A DNA stretch of 39,200 nt. It comes from an uncultured Collinsella sp. (GTDB lineage: Bacteria > Actinomycetota > Coriobacteriia > Coriobacteriales > Coriobacteriaceae). Of the stretch, positions 1-6,647 are shown one piece after another (the stretch's first letter is position 1; every line of letters starts with the position of its first letter). Made by a program: the position numbers and the translations under genes. The notes beneath the pieces are model-generated. The model was not told the origin of the DNA. It saw nothing but the letters and a program-made list of their open reading frames with translations, and did not search any database. The stretch lies in the NCBI GenBank assembly GCA_900548365.1, contig URKM01000015.1, positions 1 through 39,200 of the forward strand. The letters are read 5' to 3'.

Positions 1-1
1 C

Positions 2-55
2 TACTTCTCCGGCCAGAGCGTCATCGTGGACGGCGCCAACAGCATCATGCCGTAA
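2..55 (+). CDS. C-terminal fragment, probable short-chain dehydrogenase/reductase
   Basis: Only the last 17 codons and the TAA stop are in the window; the gene begins to the left of it. The visible tail reads YFSGQSVIVDGANSIMP, which has the shape of the last beta strand of classical SDR enzymes (G-Q-x-hydrophobic-x-V-D-G-G/A-x-S-hydrophobic). The cofactor-binding and catalytic parts are outside, so the substrate cannot be named. A strong hairpin follows the stop. The family call rests on this short tail only. Confidence 0.5.
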   Translation, partial: YFSGQSVIVDGANSIMP

Positions 56-89
56 CGCGCACGCACGGCAATCGAAGCACCCCCATGCG

Positions 90-116
90 ACGGGCCCCTC
101 GCCTCGAGGGGCCCGT
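90..116 (+). terminator. Hairpin terminator after the SDR-like gene
   Basis: A perfect 12-bp stem (90-101 with 105-116, arms ACGGGCCCCTCG and CGAGGGGCCCGT) has a 3-nt loop and lies 34 nt after the stop codon. The tail is TTGTCAT rather than a clean U run, so termination efficiency is uncertain. Confidence 0.6.
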
Positions 117-178
117 TGTCATGCAGCGGCCTGCTACGGCAGCGCCGCCGCGGAGCAAAGCGGGCGGGCCCGGCGGGA

Positions 179-826
179 TCAGGCGCCCGCGATCGTTGCG
201 CTCGCGATCGTTGCGCCCGCCACCATCACCACCGCCGCGATGGCTAACGCGGCGGCGACCCCGTAGCGCCACCAGTCCCACTTAACGAGAACCCAGCGAT
301 AGAACCAGTCGCGCGGCAGCTCATCCGACGACGCGCGCCCCTCCAGAAACGCCACCACGTCCGTCGCCGCCATAAGGTTGCGCGCCCTCAAGACCCGATC
401 CCTGCTGAACGTCGCCTTCCACATGTACGCCATGACAACAAACTGGATAACGAGGAGCACCAGGTTGCATCCCTGATAGGACGCCTCGGTTCCCACTCGA
501 TCGCGCAGTCCCACGCGGACCAAGGCGAGCGCGATGAGCGCCGCCACGCAGGCAACGTCGATGATGAAGGAACGCAGCAGCGACCGTCTATCGTCTGCTG
601 CAGCACGTGCCAGCTCCACGGCATCGCCACCGAGCAGATCATCCACCGTCGTGCCGAAGACGTCCGCCAGCAGCTGCAGGCTATGAATGTCCGGCAGCGT
701 CACGCCGCGCTCCCAATTACCCACCGTTTGCCGCGTGGCAAAAACAGCCTCGGCAAGCTGCGCCTGAGTCAAACCCGCCTTCTCGCGATGCTCTCGAATT
801 CGCGGACCCACGCTCATGTTCTGCAT
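179..826 (-). CDS. Membrane-anchored XRE-family transcriptional regulator
   Basis: Likely a DNA-binding regulator tethered to the membrane. An N-terminal Cro/C1-type helix-turn-helix (about residues 6-60; GLTQAQLAEAVFATRQTVGNW) is followed by a linker and three hydrophobic segments: about residues 85-108, about 118-138, and one at the C terminus (VAAALAIAAVVMVAGAT). The start at 826 was chosen because a GGGGGG tract sits 8 nt upstream; reading further upstream would run into a hairpin. It is a clear paralogue of the gene at 1097-1702, with the same HTH core, membrane layout and length. This design is common in Gram-positive bacteria, but the signal and targets cannot be told from sequence. 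Confidence 0.8.
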   Translation of the reverse strand: MQNMSVGPRIREHREKAGLTQAQLAEAVFATRQTVGNWERGVTLPDIHSLQLLADVFGTTVDDLLGGDAVELARAAADDRRSLLRSFIIDVACVAALIALALVRVGLRDRVGTEASYQGCNLVLLVIQFVVMAYMWKATFSRDRVLRARNLMAATDVVAFLEGRASSDELPRDWFYRWVLVKWDWWRYGVAAALAIAAVVMVAGATIASATIAGA

Positions 827-919
827 AATCGGCACCCCCCCCCTAAAGCGCGCGCCGGGCATCACCTTTCGCGAAGTTATACTCCATAGAGACCATCGCC
901 GCGCTCGAACGTAACAATA

Positions 920-949
920 GGGGCATGGCAAATGTCTTTGCCATGCCCC
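920..949. terminator. Perfect 13-bp inverted repeat between the two XRE genes
   Basis: The arms GGGGCATGGCAAA (920-932) and TTTGCCATGCCCC (937-949) are exactly complementary with a 4-nt loop. It lies downstream of the XRE gene at 1097-1702 and upstream of the one at 179-826, both on minus. There is no U tract, so it may be a factor-dependent terminator or another structured element. Confidence 0.45.
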
Positions 950-1007
950 CGAGCTGGGAGATCGTCACATGGAGGCCTATATTGGAGCCTCCAACGAGCA
1001 CCTGCCG

Positions 1008-1095
1008 CCAATCTGAGGCGAGCGCCCGTTCTCGGAAAAGTGCCCATTCTCAGAAAAGTGCCTGTCTCCTTTTTGAGGCGGTTGCCAATCTGAGG
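1008..1095. repeat. Interspersed repeat cluster (GACAGGCACTTTT family), copy 1
   Basis: This stretch has degenerate tandem units such as TTCTCAGAAAAGTGCCTGTC (1038-1057), AATCTGAGGCG and TTTTTGAGGCG. The same words recur at 1815-2072, 13961-13985, 16144-16295, 24580-24611 and 26933-26991, always between genes. Nothing coding was seen. It directly abuts the stop of the downstream XRE gene, with GAGGTTTAG leading into the stop codon complement. Confidence 0.75.
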
Positions 1096-1096
1096 T

Positions 1097-1702
1097 TTAG
1101 GCGTAAACGATGGCGATGTAGACCGCCGCGAGCGCCACGAGGAACAGCGTGTACAGCGCGGGGATATTGGTGAGGATCGTGCGGTAGAAGACGTTATTCG
1201 GCGGCTCTTGGCCCGCTGGATAGCCCTCGACGAACATCATGATCTCCACGGCATCGCCCAGCTCGCGCCCACGTGCGATCTCGCGCATGCGCCTCGCGAC
1301 GGGAATCGAGAACGCAGCCAGGGTGATCCGGATGCCGTTGCACGCAAGTCCCGCCGTATAGTTCGGCTCGCCACGCAGGAACGCCACGTCCGCCACGCTC
1401 ACGACGAGGTAGAGGACGAACAGGACGGCGAGCGCAGCGAGGCACCGCGTGAGCTGGCGGCGGGCCTCGGTTGTCTCGCGCGCGATGGCGGGAACCTCGT
1501 CGCCCAAAAGCCCGTCGACGGTGGTGCCCAGCGCCTGGGCGACCAGCTGCAGGCTCTGAACGTCGGGAAGCGTCTTTCCACCCTCCCAGTTGCCGACCGA
1601 CTGCCGCGTGACGAACGCGGCGGCGGCGAGCTCGGCTTGCGTCATGCCCGCCCGTTCACGGCATGCACGGATGCGTGCGCCCACGGACTTTGCTACATCC
1701 AT
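1097..1702 (-). CDS. Membrane-anchored XRE-family transcriptional regulator (paralogue)
   Basis: This 201-residue protein has an N-terminal XRE helix-turn-helix (about residues 8-62; GMTQAELAAAAFVTRQSVGNW). Hydrophobic segments lie at about residues 84-108 (LAALAVLFVLYLVVSVADVA), about 118-140, and at the C terminus (ALYTLFLVALAAVYIAIVYA). The start has an AGGAGG box 5 nt upstream of ATG. It is the same size and layout as the gene at 179-826, including the GNWE-G-TLPD-SLQL-GTTVD-LLG signature after the recognition helix. The two probably arose by local duplication and may respond to related membrane signals. No dedicated target gene is visible beside them. Confidence 0.8.
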   Translation of the reverse strand: MDVAKSVGARIRACRERAGMTQAELAAAAFVTRQSVGNWEGGKTLPDVQSLQLVAQALGTTVDGLLGDEVPAIARETTEARRQLTRCLAALAVLFVLYLVVSVADVAFLRGEPNYTAGLACNGIRITLAAFSIPVARRMREIARGRELGDAVEIMMFVEGYPAGQEPPNNVFYRTILTNIPALYTLFLVALAAVYIAIVYA

Positions 1703-1814
1703 ATCAGCCTCCTATCCTCGTTCCCTCTACCTTAATCCCCTTTCCCCCGATATTCCCAATCAAGGCATGACGAGATGTCAAAGGTGCTTTGCATGCCCTT
1801 CCCACCTGGTTGTT

Positions 1815-2072
1815 CCTCAAATTAGGGACAGGCACTTTTCCGAGGCACTGACCCAACCGCACCGCCAGATTGCCCTGGCAGTCCGAAACAGAGGCTACGA
1901 GGTACGCCTCACATTAGCGCCTGTCGGGACCTCGGACAAAAACTCGCACATTAGCGTCTGTCCGTCTCAAATAAGCGCCTGTCCCCAATCTGAGGCGGTC
2001 TCCGATATGAGGCGCGCGCCCGTTCTCAGAAAAGTGCCTGTCCCCTTTCTGAGGCGGTCGCCTATTTGAGAC
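1815..2072. repeat. Interspersed repeat cluster in a 450-bp gene-free stretch, copy 2
   Basis: The gap 1703-2155 holds no credible gene. It carries several units of the GACAGGCACTTTT family in both orientations: CTCAAATTAGGGACAGGCAC near 1816-1835, AAATAAGCGCCTGTCCCCAA near 1968-1987, and TCAGAAAAGTGCCTGTCCCC near 2026-2045. Spacer words such as TCTGAGGCGG, GATATGAGGCG and ATTTGAGACGG are interleaved. The units are degenerate, as if they decayed at different times. No transposase gene is present. Confidence 0.75.
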
Positions 2073-2093
2073 GGCTCCGCTTCGAAGAGGCAA

Positions 2094-2122
2094 CCAAAAA
2101 GCGCCCCCGAAACGGAGGCGCT
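2094..2122 (-). terminator. Rho-independent terminator of the rnf operon
   Basis: Read on minus, AAGCGCCTCC, a short loop and GGGGGCGCTT form a stem followed by TTTTTGG. It lies 34 nt past the stop of the 58-residue gene, which makes that gene the true end of the operon. Confidence 0.85.
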
Positions 2123-2155
2123 TCTTGGCAAACGATGGATGGAGACGAGCAGGCC

Positions 2156-2332
2156 CTACGCCTCCTCGGCCTCCGTTGCGGCAGCTTCTTCCGCCTCGGC
2201 TTCGGCACGAGCCTCACGACGGTCGGCAAAATTGTTGACGCCGGCGCAGATGCACAGGGCGAGCGCCACGGCACCGCCGATGATGGCGAGCAGGATGGGC
2301 GGAACGCCCACCATGATGATAGGATCGGTCAT
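2156..2332 (-). CDS. 58-residue single-span membrane protein at the rnfB position
   Basis: This small gene has an N-terminal hydrophobic span (about residues 9-32, PPILLAIIGGAVALALCICA), then NNFADRRE, then a tail made almost only of Ala and Glu. It starts 12 nt after the rnfA stop with an AAGGGGGA ribosome site 6 nt before ATG, and a terminator follows it, so it is very probably expressed as the last gene of rnfCDGEA. In standard operons this slot holds rnfB, whose product begins with a similar membrane helix but continues into a Cys-rich domain and ferredoxin domains. Here none of these follow; the only two Cys (residues 27 and 29) lie inside the helix. It may be a reduced RnfB, a substitute anchor, or an unrelated small subunit. 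Confidence 0.8.
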   Translation of the reverse strand: MTDPIIMVGVPPILLAIIGGAVALALCICAGVNNFADRREARAEAEAEEAAATEAEEA

Positions 2333-2344
2333 CTTCAGTCCCCC

Positions 2345-2941
2345 TTACACGAACAGGCCGCCGGCGATGCCCGCGACGCCCGTGAAGGCGAGCGCCATCA
2401 GCGACGCGGTGATCAGCGTGATGGGCAGGCCGCGCAGCGCATGCGGAACCAGGCGCTCATCGATGCCGTTGCGAACAAAGGCGAACAGCACCACGGCGAA
2501 GAACAGGCCGAATCCCGCGCCCAGGGAAGCACCCAGGGCGGACGAGAACGTCAGCGTATCGGCCACCGCGCCGTTCGCCAGCGGAACCGCCAGCACGGCG
2601 GCATTGCAGGCCAGCACGGTGCAGGAGCGAAGGATGCGCGTGCGCTCCTCGGAGGATTTACCGGCACCCATGATGGTGCCGCCCACGAAGATGGCGCCGG
2701 TGCTCGCGAGCACGCAGCCCAGCGGAGCGAGGTAGGACACGCCCCAGGGAAGCAGGAAGCCCGCGTACAGCGGCCAGCCGATGAGGCCCGCAACCGCTAC
2801 GGCGATGCCGAGCAGGCCGCCCATGCGAACGGCCTCCTGCGGGCGCTGGGCCACCAAGATCACAGAGACCATAGCGATGAGCTGCGCGAAGACGATATTG
2901 TTATCGAACGCGGCGGTAAAAAAGGCATTGAGGAACTCCAT
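2345..2941 (-). CDS. rnfA: Rnf complex subunit RnfA (RsxA family), divergent
   Basis: This 198-residue polytopic membrane protein has about six hydrophobic spans and the family's usual length. Family landmarks remain: NNIVFAQL near the N terminus (compare NNFVLVKF in E. coli RsxA), NAAVLAVPLAN (compare NCAVLGVALLN) and a C-terminal ITASLMALAFTGVAG. In characterised complexes RnfA and RnfE each give two Cys to a [2Fe-2S] cluster within the membrane. Here the positions equivalent to those Cys are Val25 and Ala114, by eye alignment with E. coli RsxA. Cys occur instead at 76, 107 and 112. The start codon overlaps the rnfE stop by one base, so the two are translationally coupled. It should act with RnfE as the inner membrane pair, but the usual cofactor site is not intact. 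Confidence 0.85.
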   Translation of the reverse strand: MEFLNAFFTAAFDNNIVFAQLIAMVSVILVAQRPQEAVRMGGLLGIAVAVAGLIGWPLYAGFLLPWGVSYLAPLGCVLASTGAIFVGGTIMGAGKSSEERTRILRSCTVLACNAAVLAVPLANGAVADTLTFSSALGASLGAGFGLFFAVVLFAFVRNGIDERLVPHALRGLPITLITASLMALAFTGVAGIAGGLFV

Positions 2942-3588
2942 TAGCGTCCACCCTCCTTCGCGTCATCGGACTTGGCGCACGCATCGCAGATGGACTGCAC
3001 GAACGCGGCGACCAGAGCGAGGACGAGCAGCGAGCCAGCGGGCTTACCGAAGATGGACAACGGGGACGCGGCGAGCTCGGGCATGGTCAGGCCGAACACG
3101 ACGCCGGTGCTGAACATCTCGTTGATGAAGCCCACGAACACCAGCGTCGCCAGCGCGCAGAGCGCGGCGAACGCCGCGGTGCCGATAGAGGAACCGCAGG
3201 CGGGACGCGCAGCGAAGCCGTCGCGAGCGACAAACACCACGGCCATGGCGTTCACGCAGGTAAGCGGCAGGTAGATACCGAGCGCCTCGTGGACCGCGGG
3301 ATCGGCGATGCGGACCGCGAAGCTCACCAGCACCGAGATGGTGGCGCCCACGAGGAGGGTGACCGGCAGGTAGGAGAACGCACCGGTAAAGCGGCGGGTC
3401 AGCGGCGCGATGACCGCCATCGCCAGGATGGCGACGGCCGTGGCAAGACCCATGTAGATCCCGTTGGCCGTCGAGGTCGCGACGAACAGTCCGGGCAGTG
3501 CAGCGGCCACGACGACGAAAGCGGGCGTGCGGACGAACGCCTCGACGCGCTCATCCTGCTCGCGCAGGATATTCTCATTCAGAGCCAT
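2941..3588 (-). CDS. rnfE: Rnf complex subunit RnfE (RsxE family), divergent
   Basis: This 215-residue membrane protein has about six spans. It aligns with RsxE through ATSTANGIYMGLAT (compare VTSTATNALGLGLAT) and EALGIYLPLTCVNA (compare QSLGIFIPLIVTNC). The two cluster-binding Cys of the family are replaced by Leu31 and Ala114; a Cys lies three residues before the latter, at 111. The same displacement is seen in RnfA, which argues for a shared change rather than a sequencing error. A hydrophilic tail (KSDDAKEGGR) ends the protein. It sits one base after rnfG and overlaps rnfA by one base. Confidence 0.85.
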   Translation of the reverse strand: MALNENILREQDERVEAFVRTPAFVVVAAALPGLFVATSTANGIYMGLATAVAILAMAVIAPLTRRFTGAFSYLPVTLLVGATISVLVSFAVRIADPAVHEALGIYLPLTCVNAMAVVFVARDGFAARPACGSSIGTAAFAALCALATLVFVGFINEMFSTGVVFGLTMPELAASPLSIFGKPAGSLLVLALVAAFVQSICDACAKSDDAKEGGR

Positions 3589-3589
3589 C

Positions 3590-4174
3590 TTATTTGCCTC
3601 CCATCTGCGCGAAAGCCTCGAAAGCGATGTTGAGGTCGGCGACGACCGCCTTGGCGGTGAAGGTGGCGCCAGTCACACCGTCCACCTCGGTCTCCCCGCT
3701 GCCGGGCTCGTCGACCGTCAGCACGCCCTCGGCCGCAAGGTCCGCGAAGCTGGCGAAATACTCGTCGGTGAGCGCGTTGGTGCCGATGCCGTCGGTCTCG
3801 TCCTCGGCAACCACCTGGATGCCGGCGACGGTACCGGACGAGGTGATGCCCACCATGAGCTCGACGTCGCCGTGATAGCCCTTGGACTGGACGTCGAAGA
3901 CGTAATCGCCGGCGTCGGTCTTGTAGACGGAGTTGAGGCCCTCGACCGCCGGGGCGGCGACCTTCTCAAAGGTCGCATCGGGGAACAGCAGGGCGCGCTG
4001 GGCGCCGCCCTTCGATTCGTCGAGCTTCGCATCGGATGCCGTGAACGCATCGGTCAGGCCCCAGTGCGCACCCGCGGTCACACCGCCGCACACCACGGTA
4101 GCGACGAGCACGAGCGCGAGCGTGTAGAACGCGCCGTTGCGATGGCGCGAAAGCCAGGAGTTAGACGAGGGCAT
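3590..4174 (-). CDS. rnfG: Rnf complex subunit RnfG, FMN-binding
   Basis: RnfG carries a covalently bound FMN on the outer face of the membrane and passes electrons within the Rnf complex. This 194-residue protein has one N-terminal membrane span (about residues 15-36) and a soluble FMN_bind domain. The flavinylation motif appears as DGVTGATFTAKAV (about residues 164-176), with the second Thr of TGATFT as the expected attachment residue. Other family words are VGITSSGTVAGIQVV and DETDGIGTNA. It overlaps rnfD by 14 nt and is followed immediately by rnfE. Flavin transfer would need an ApbE-type enzyme, which is not in the window. Confidence 0.9.
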   Translation of the reverse strand: MPSSNSWLSRHRNGAFYTLALVLVATVVCGGVTAGAHWGLTDAFTASDAKLDESKGGAQRALLFPDATFEKVAAPAVEGLNSVYKTDAGDYVFDVQSKGYHGDVELMVGITSSGTVAGIQVVAEDETDGIGTNALTDEYFASFADLAAEGVLTVDEPGSGETEVDGVTGATFTAKAVVADLNIAFEAFAQMGGK

Positions 4175-5084
4175 TCTTCACACCTCCCACCGGACGGGGA
4201 CGGGTATAGCGGTCGATCAGCGGCACGAACATGTTCATGAACAGGATCGAGAAGGCCACGCCCTCGGGCGCGGCGGCGAAGAGGCGCACCAGCGACGTGA
4301 TGACGCCGCAGCCGATGCCGAAGATGATCTTGCCCTTCGGCGTCATAGGCGTGGTGGTGTAGTCGGTCGCCATGAAGAAGGCGCCGAGCGCCAGGCCGCC
4401 GGACAGCAGCTGGAAGACGACGTCCTCGCCGGCGATGCCCATGATGAGCGCGACGGTACCGATGAACGGCACGGTCGCCCAGGCGTCGACGACCTTGATG
4501 GCGAGCAGGAACAGGTAGCCGATGAGCAGCGTGATGATGCAGGTCTCGCCCAGAGCGCCCGCGTGGTTGCCCAGCAGCAGGTCCATGATGCTGTAGGGGT
4601 TGGACTCCATCGCCAGCGGAGTGGCGCCGGTGATAGCGTCGAGCGGCTTGCCCGCGACATCCGGGTAGGAGGACAGGGCGCTGGGCAGCGCGACCATCAC
4701 GAAGATGCGCGCGGCGACGGCCGGGTTGGCGAAGTTGTTGCCGATGCCGCCGAACATCATCTTGACGACGACGATGGCGAACGCCGTGCCCAGGATCGCG
4801 ACCCAGAAGGGGCACGTCGCCGGCAAGGTGAACGCGAACAGCATCGCGGTGACCACGCAGGACATGTCGCCCGCCGTGGACTCGCGGTGCATGATGGCGC
4901 AGCACAGGTGCTCGCAGACGAGCGCGGTGGCGATGCATACGAGCACGAGCAGCGGAGCGCCCAGGCCGTAGAGCCAGGTCGCGGCGAGCAGCGTCGGCAC
5001 GAGGGCCAGGCAGACGGCGCCCATGATCTTGAACGTGGACGCGCTACCGTGGAAGTGCGGCGAATCCTCGAAGATGAGATTCAT
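4161..5084 (-). CDS. rnfD: Rnf complex subunit RnfD, FMN-binding membrane protein
   Basis: RnfD is a polytopic membrane subunit with a covalent FMN and takes part in ion translocation. This 307-residue protein has the expected run of hydrophobic spans, the flavin motif DAITGATPLA (about residues 179-188) and the family word ATDYTTTPMTPKGK near residue 244. Another family element, GGIGNNFANPAVAARIF, precedes the flavin motif. It starts 3 nt after the rnfC stop and overlaps rnfG. Unlike RnfA and RnfE, its known functional motif is intact, so the complex probably still assembles and carries flavin. Confidence 0.9.
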   Translation of the reverse strand: MNLIFEDSPHFHGSASTFKIMGAVCLALVPTLLAATWLYGLGAPLLVLVCIATALVCEHLCCAIMHRESTAGDMSCVVTAMLFAFTLPATCPFWVAILGTAFAIVVVKMMFGGIGNNFANPAVAARIFVMVALPSALSSYPDVAGKPLDAITGATPLAMESNPYSIMDLLLGNHAGALGETCIITLLIGYLFLLAIKVVDAWATVPFIGTVALIMGIAGEDVVFQLLSGGLALGAFFMATDYTTTPMTPKGKIIFGIGCGVITSLVRLFAAAPEGVAFSILFMNMFVPLIDRYTRPRPVGGVKNALV

Positions 5085-5087
5085 ACG

Positions 5088-6425
5088 TTACGCCTCCTTC
5101 GCAGGCTGGGTGAGGCGGGCGACCTCGCCGCGATAGGCTGCCTTGCCCTCGCGAATCGAGGCGGTGATGCGCCTGTGGGCGGGACAGGTGAACGCGCAGG
5201 AACCGCACTCCATGCAGTTCATGACCGCGAGCTCGTCGAGCTCGACGGCGTCATGGCGGCGGCTGGCGGCATCGAGCGCGTACGGCATGAGGCCGAGCGG
5301 GCAGACGCGCACGCAGCGGCCGCAACGGATGCAGGGGGACTCCTCGGGGAGCTCGGCATCCTTGTCCAGGCACAGAATCGCGTTGTTCGCCTTGAGGATG
5401 GGGCAGTCGATATCGGTGACGGTGCGACCCATCATCGGGCCGCCCATGATGATCTTCCTGGGATCCTTCACCAGACCGCCGGTCGCCTCGATGACGTCGC
5501 GGACGCTCATGCCCAGCGGCACGCGGTAGTTGCCCGGCTTCGCGACGCAATCGCCCGCGAGGGTGAGCGTGCGGCGCACCAGCGGCACGCCGTAGCGGAA
5601 GTACTCCTCGACACGGGACACCGTGGTCACGTTGAGCACCAGGCAACCGGCATCGACGGGCAGGCCGCCCGCGGGAACGGCACGGCCGGTGGTCGCCTCG
5701 ATGAGGACCTTCTCGCCGCCCGCCGGGTACTTGGTGGGAACCATGAGCACCTCGACGAGGTCGCCGACGCCCTTGTCGGCGATCGCCTTGTTGAGAGCGT
5801 CGACCGCCTCCGGCTTGTTATCCTCAACGCCGATGACGGCGGCGGGGATATCGAGCGCGCGCGCCGTGCGCACCACGCCGTCGATTACGCGCTCGGCGTG
5901 CTCGATCATCTGGCGGTAGTCGCTCGTGATGTAGGGTTCGCACTCCATGGCGTTGATAACCACGAAGTCGAACTTCTTACCCTCGGGCGCGCGCATCTTG
6001 AACCACGTGGGGAACGAGGCGCCGCCCAGACCGACCACGCCGGATTCGCGTACGCAGTCGATGAACTCGTCCTTGTTGCTGTAGGTGGGAACCGCGAGCG
6101 CGGGGTCGTTCTCCATCTTGCCATCGGATTCGATGGTCACCACGGGGGCGGTCGCGCCCGTGGGCAGCTTCTCGGTTGCGACCGAGGTCACCGTACCCGA
6201 GATGCTCGCGTGGATGGGGGCGTAGAGCCCCTGTCCGTCACCGATCTTGGTGCCCACGTACACGTGGTCCCCTGCCTCGACGCACGGTGTGCACGGCGCG
6301 CCGATGTGCATGTTCAGCGGGATGCGAACCTGCTTGGGAGGCTCGATCCATGTGCAGGGACAATCCCGCGTGTCCTTGCACTGGGGCGGATGGACGCCGC
6401 CCAGCGTCTTATGAAGAGAGAACAT
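5088..6425 (-). CDS. rnfC: Rnf complex subunit RnfC, Fe-S flavoprotein with extra N-terminal Cys
   Basis: RnfC is the cytoplasmic NADH/NAD+-binding subunit. This 445-residue protein has the RnfC N-terminal region (GGVHPP), a Rossmann-like part with VVGLGGASFPTW and ECEPYITSDYRQM, an SLBB part (VPLGMSVRDVIEATGG), and two [4Fe-4S] motifs: CIRCGRCVRVCP and CMECGSCAFTCP. The last two ferredoxin-like motifs are complete. Unusual are five further Cys at residues 16, 22, 24, 45 and 48 (CKDTRDCPC and CTPC); RnfC proteins known to me have none there. It is the first gene of the operon, with an AAGGGGAG site before ATG. Confidence 0.92.
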   Translation of the reverse strand: MFSLHKTLGGVHPPQCKDTRDCPCTWIEPPKQVRIPLNMHIGAPCTPCVEAGDHVYVGTKIGDGQGLYAPIHASISGTVTSVATEKLPTGATAPVVTIESDGKMENDPALAVPTYSNKDEFIDCVRESGVVGLGGASFPTWFKMRAPEGKKFDFVVINAMECEPYITSDYRQMIEHAERVIDGVVRTARALDIPAAVIGVEDNKPEAVDALNKAIADKGVGDLVEVLMVPTKYPAGGEKVLIEATTGRAVPAGGLPVDAGCLVLNVTTVSRVEEYFRYGVPLVRRTLTLAGDCVAKPGNYRVPLGMSVRDVIEATGGLVKDPRKIIMGGPMMGRTVTDIDCPILKANNAILCLDKDAELPEESPCIRCGRCVRVCPLGLMPYALDAASRRHDAVELDELAVMNCMECGSCAFTCPAHRRITASIREGKAAYRGEVARLTQPAKEA

Positions 6426-6493
6426 TACTCCCCTTCCTGTCCTCTTCCTCGACCACCGCGCTCATGAAGCGCGACAGCAATGTCCAATGCTTC

Positions 6494-6522
6494 ATTCTAA
6501 CGTCTTTATTCCGACGTTTGAA
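6494..6522 (-). promoter_or_regulatory. rnfC: Candidate rnf promoter with an embedded dyad
   Basis: On minus, TTCAAA (6517-6522) and TAGAAT (6494-6499) are separated by 17 nt and lie about 70 nt before rnfC. An inverted repeat AACGTC-8 nt-GACGTT (6499-6504, 6513-6518) fills the spacer, which would suit a repressor site. Confidence 0.5.
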
Positions 6523-6529
6523 CACGTAT

Positions 6530-6553
6530 CATTATTCAAGAATCAGAATAATG
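6530..6553. promoter_or_regulatory. Inverted repeat upstream of the rnf promoter
   Basis: CATTATTC (6530-6537) and GAATAATG (6546-6553) form a perfect 8-bp inverted repeat with an 8-nt spacer, just upstream of the candidate -35 box on minus. The position fits an activator or dimeric regulator site. The regulator is unknown. Confidence 0.45.
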
Positions 6554-6576
6554 CGGATAGAGTGGCGCGTTTCGAC

Positions 6577-6606
6577 AGAAAAAGGGGGCACCCATGGGAT
6601 GCCCCC
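6577..6606 (-). terminator. Rho-independent terminator of the HtrA-like gene
   Basis: On minus, GGGGGCA, a 9-nt loop and TGCCCCC are followed by TTTTTCTGTCG. It lies about 40 nt after the stop of the protease gene. Confidence 0.85.
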
Positions 6607-6647
6607 GATCGTTTTGGACCCCACCGGGCCTTTTGTCGAGCCGACGT

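Noticed and set aside
1703..2155. A remnant of rnfB downstream of the small gene
   Set aside because: No Cys-rich ferredoxin-like coding was found in either strand, and a terminator directly follows the small gene; the gap is filled by repeats.
4137..6467. Long plus-strand open frame antisense to rnf genes
   Set aside because: It is a shadow frame from high GC: composition is rich in Arg, Asp, Gly and His with no family pattern, and the minus-strand genes are certain. The same applies to long frames at 11504-13786, 13923-16037, 27729-30026 and 33040-36720.
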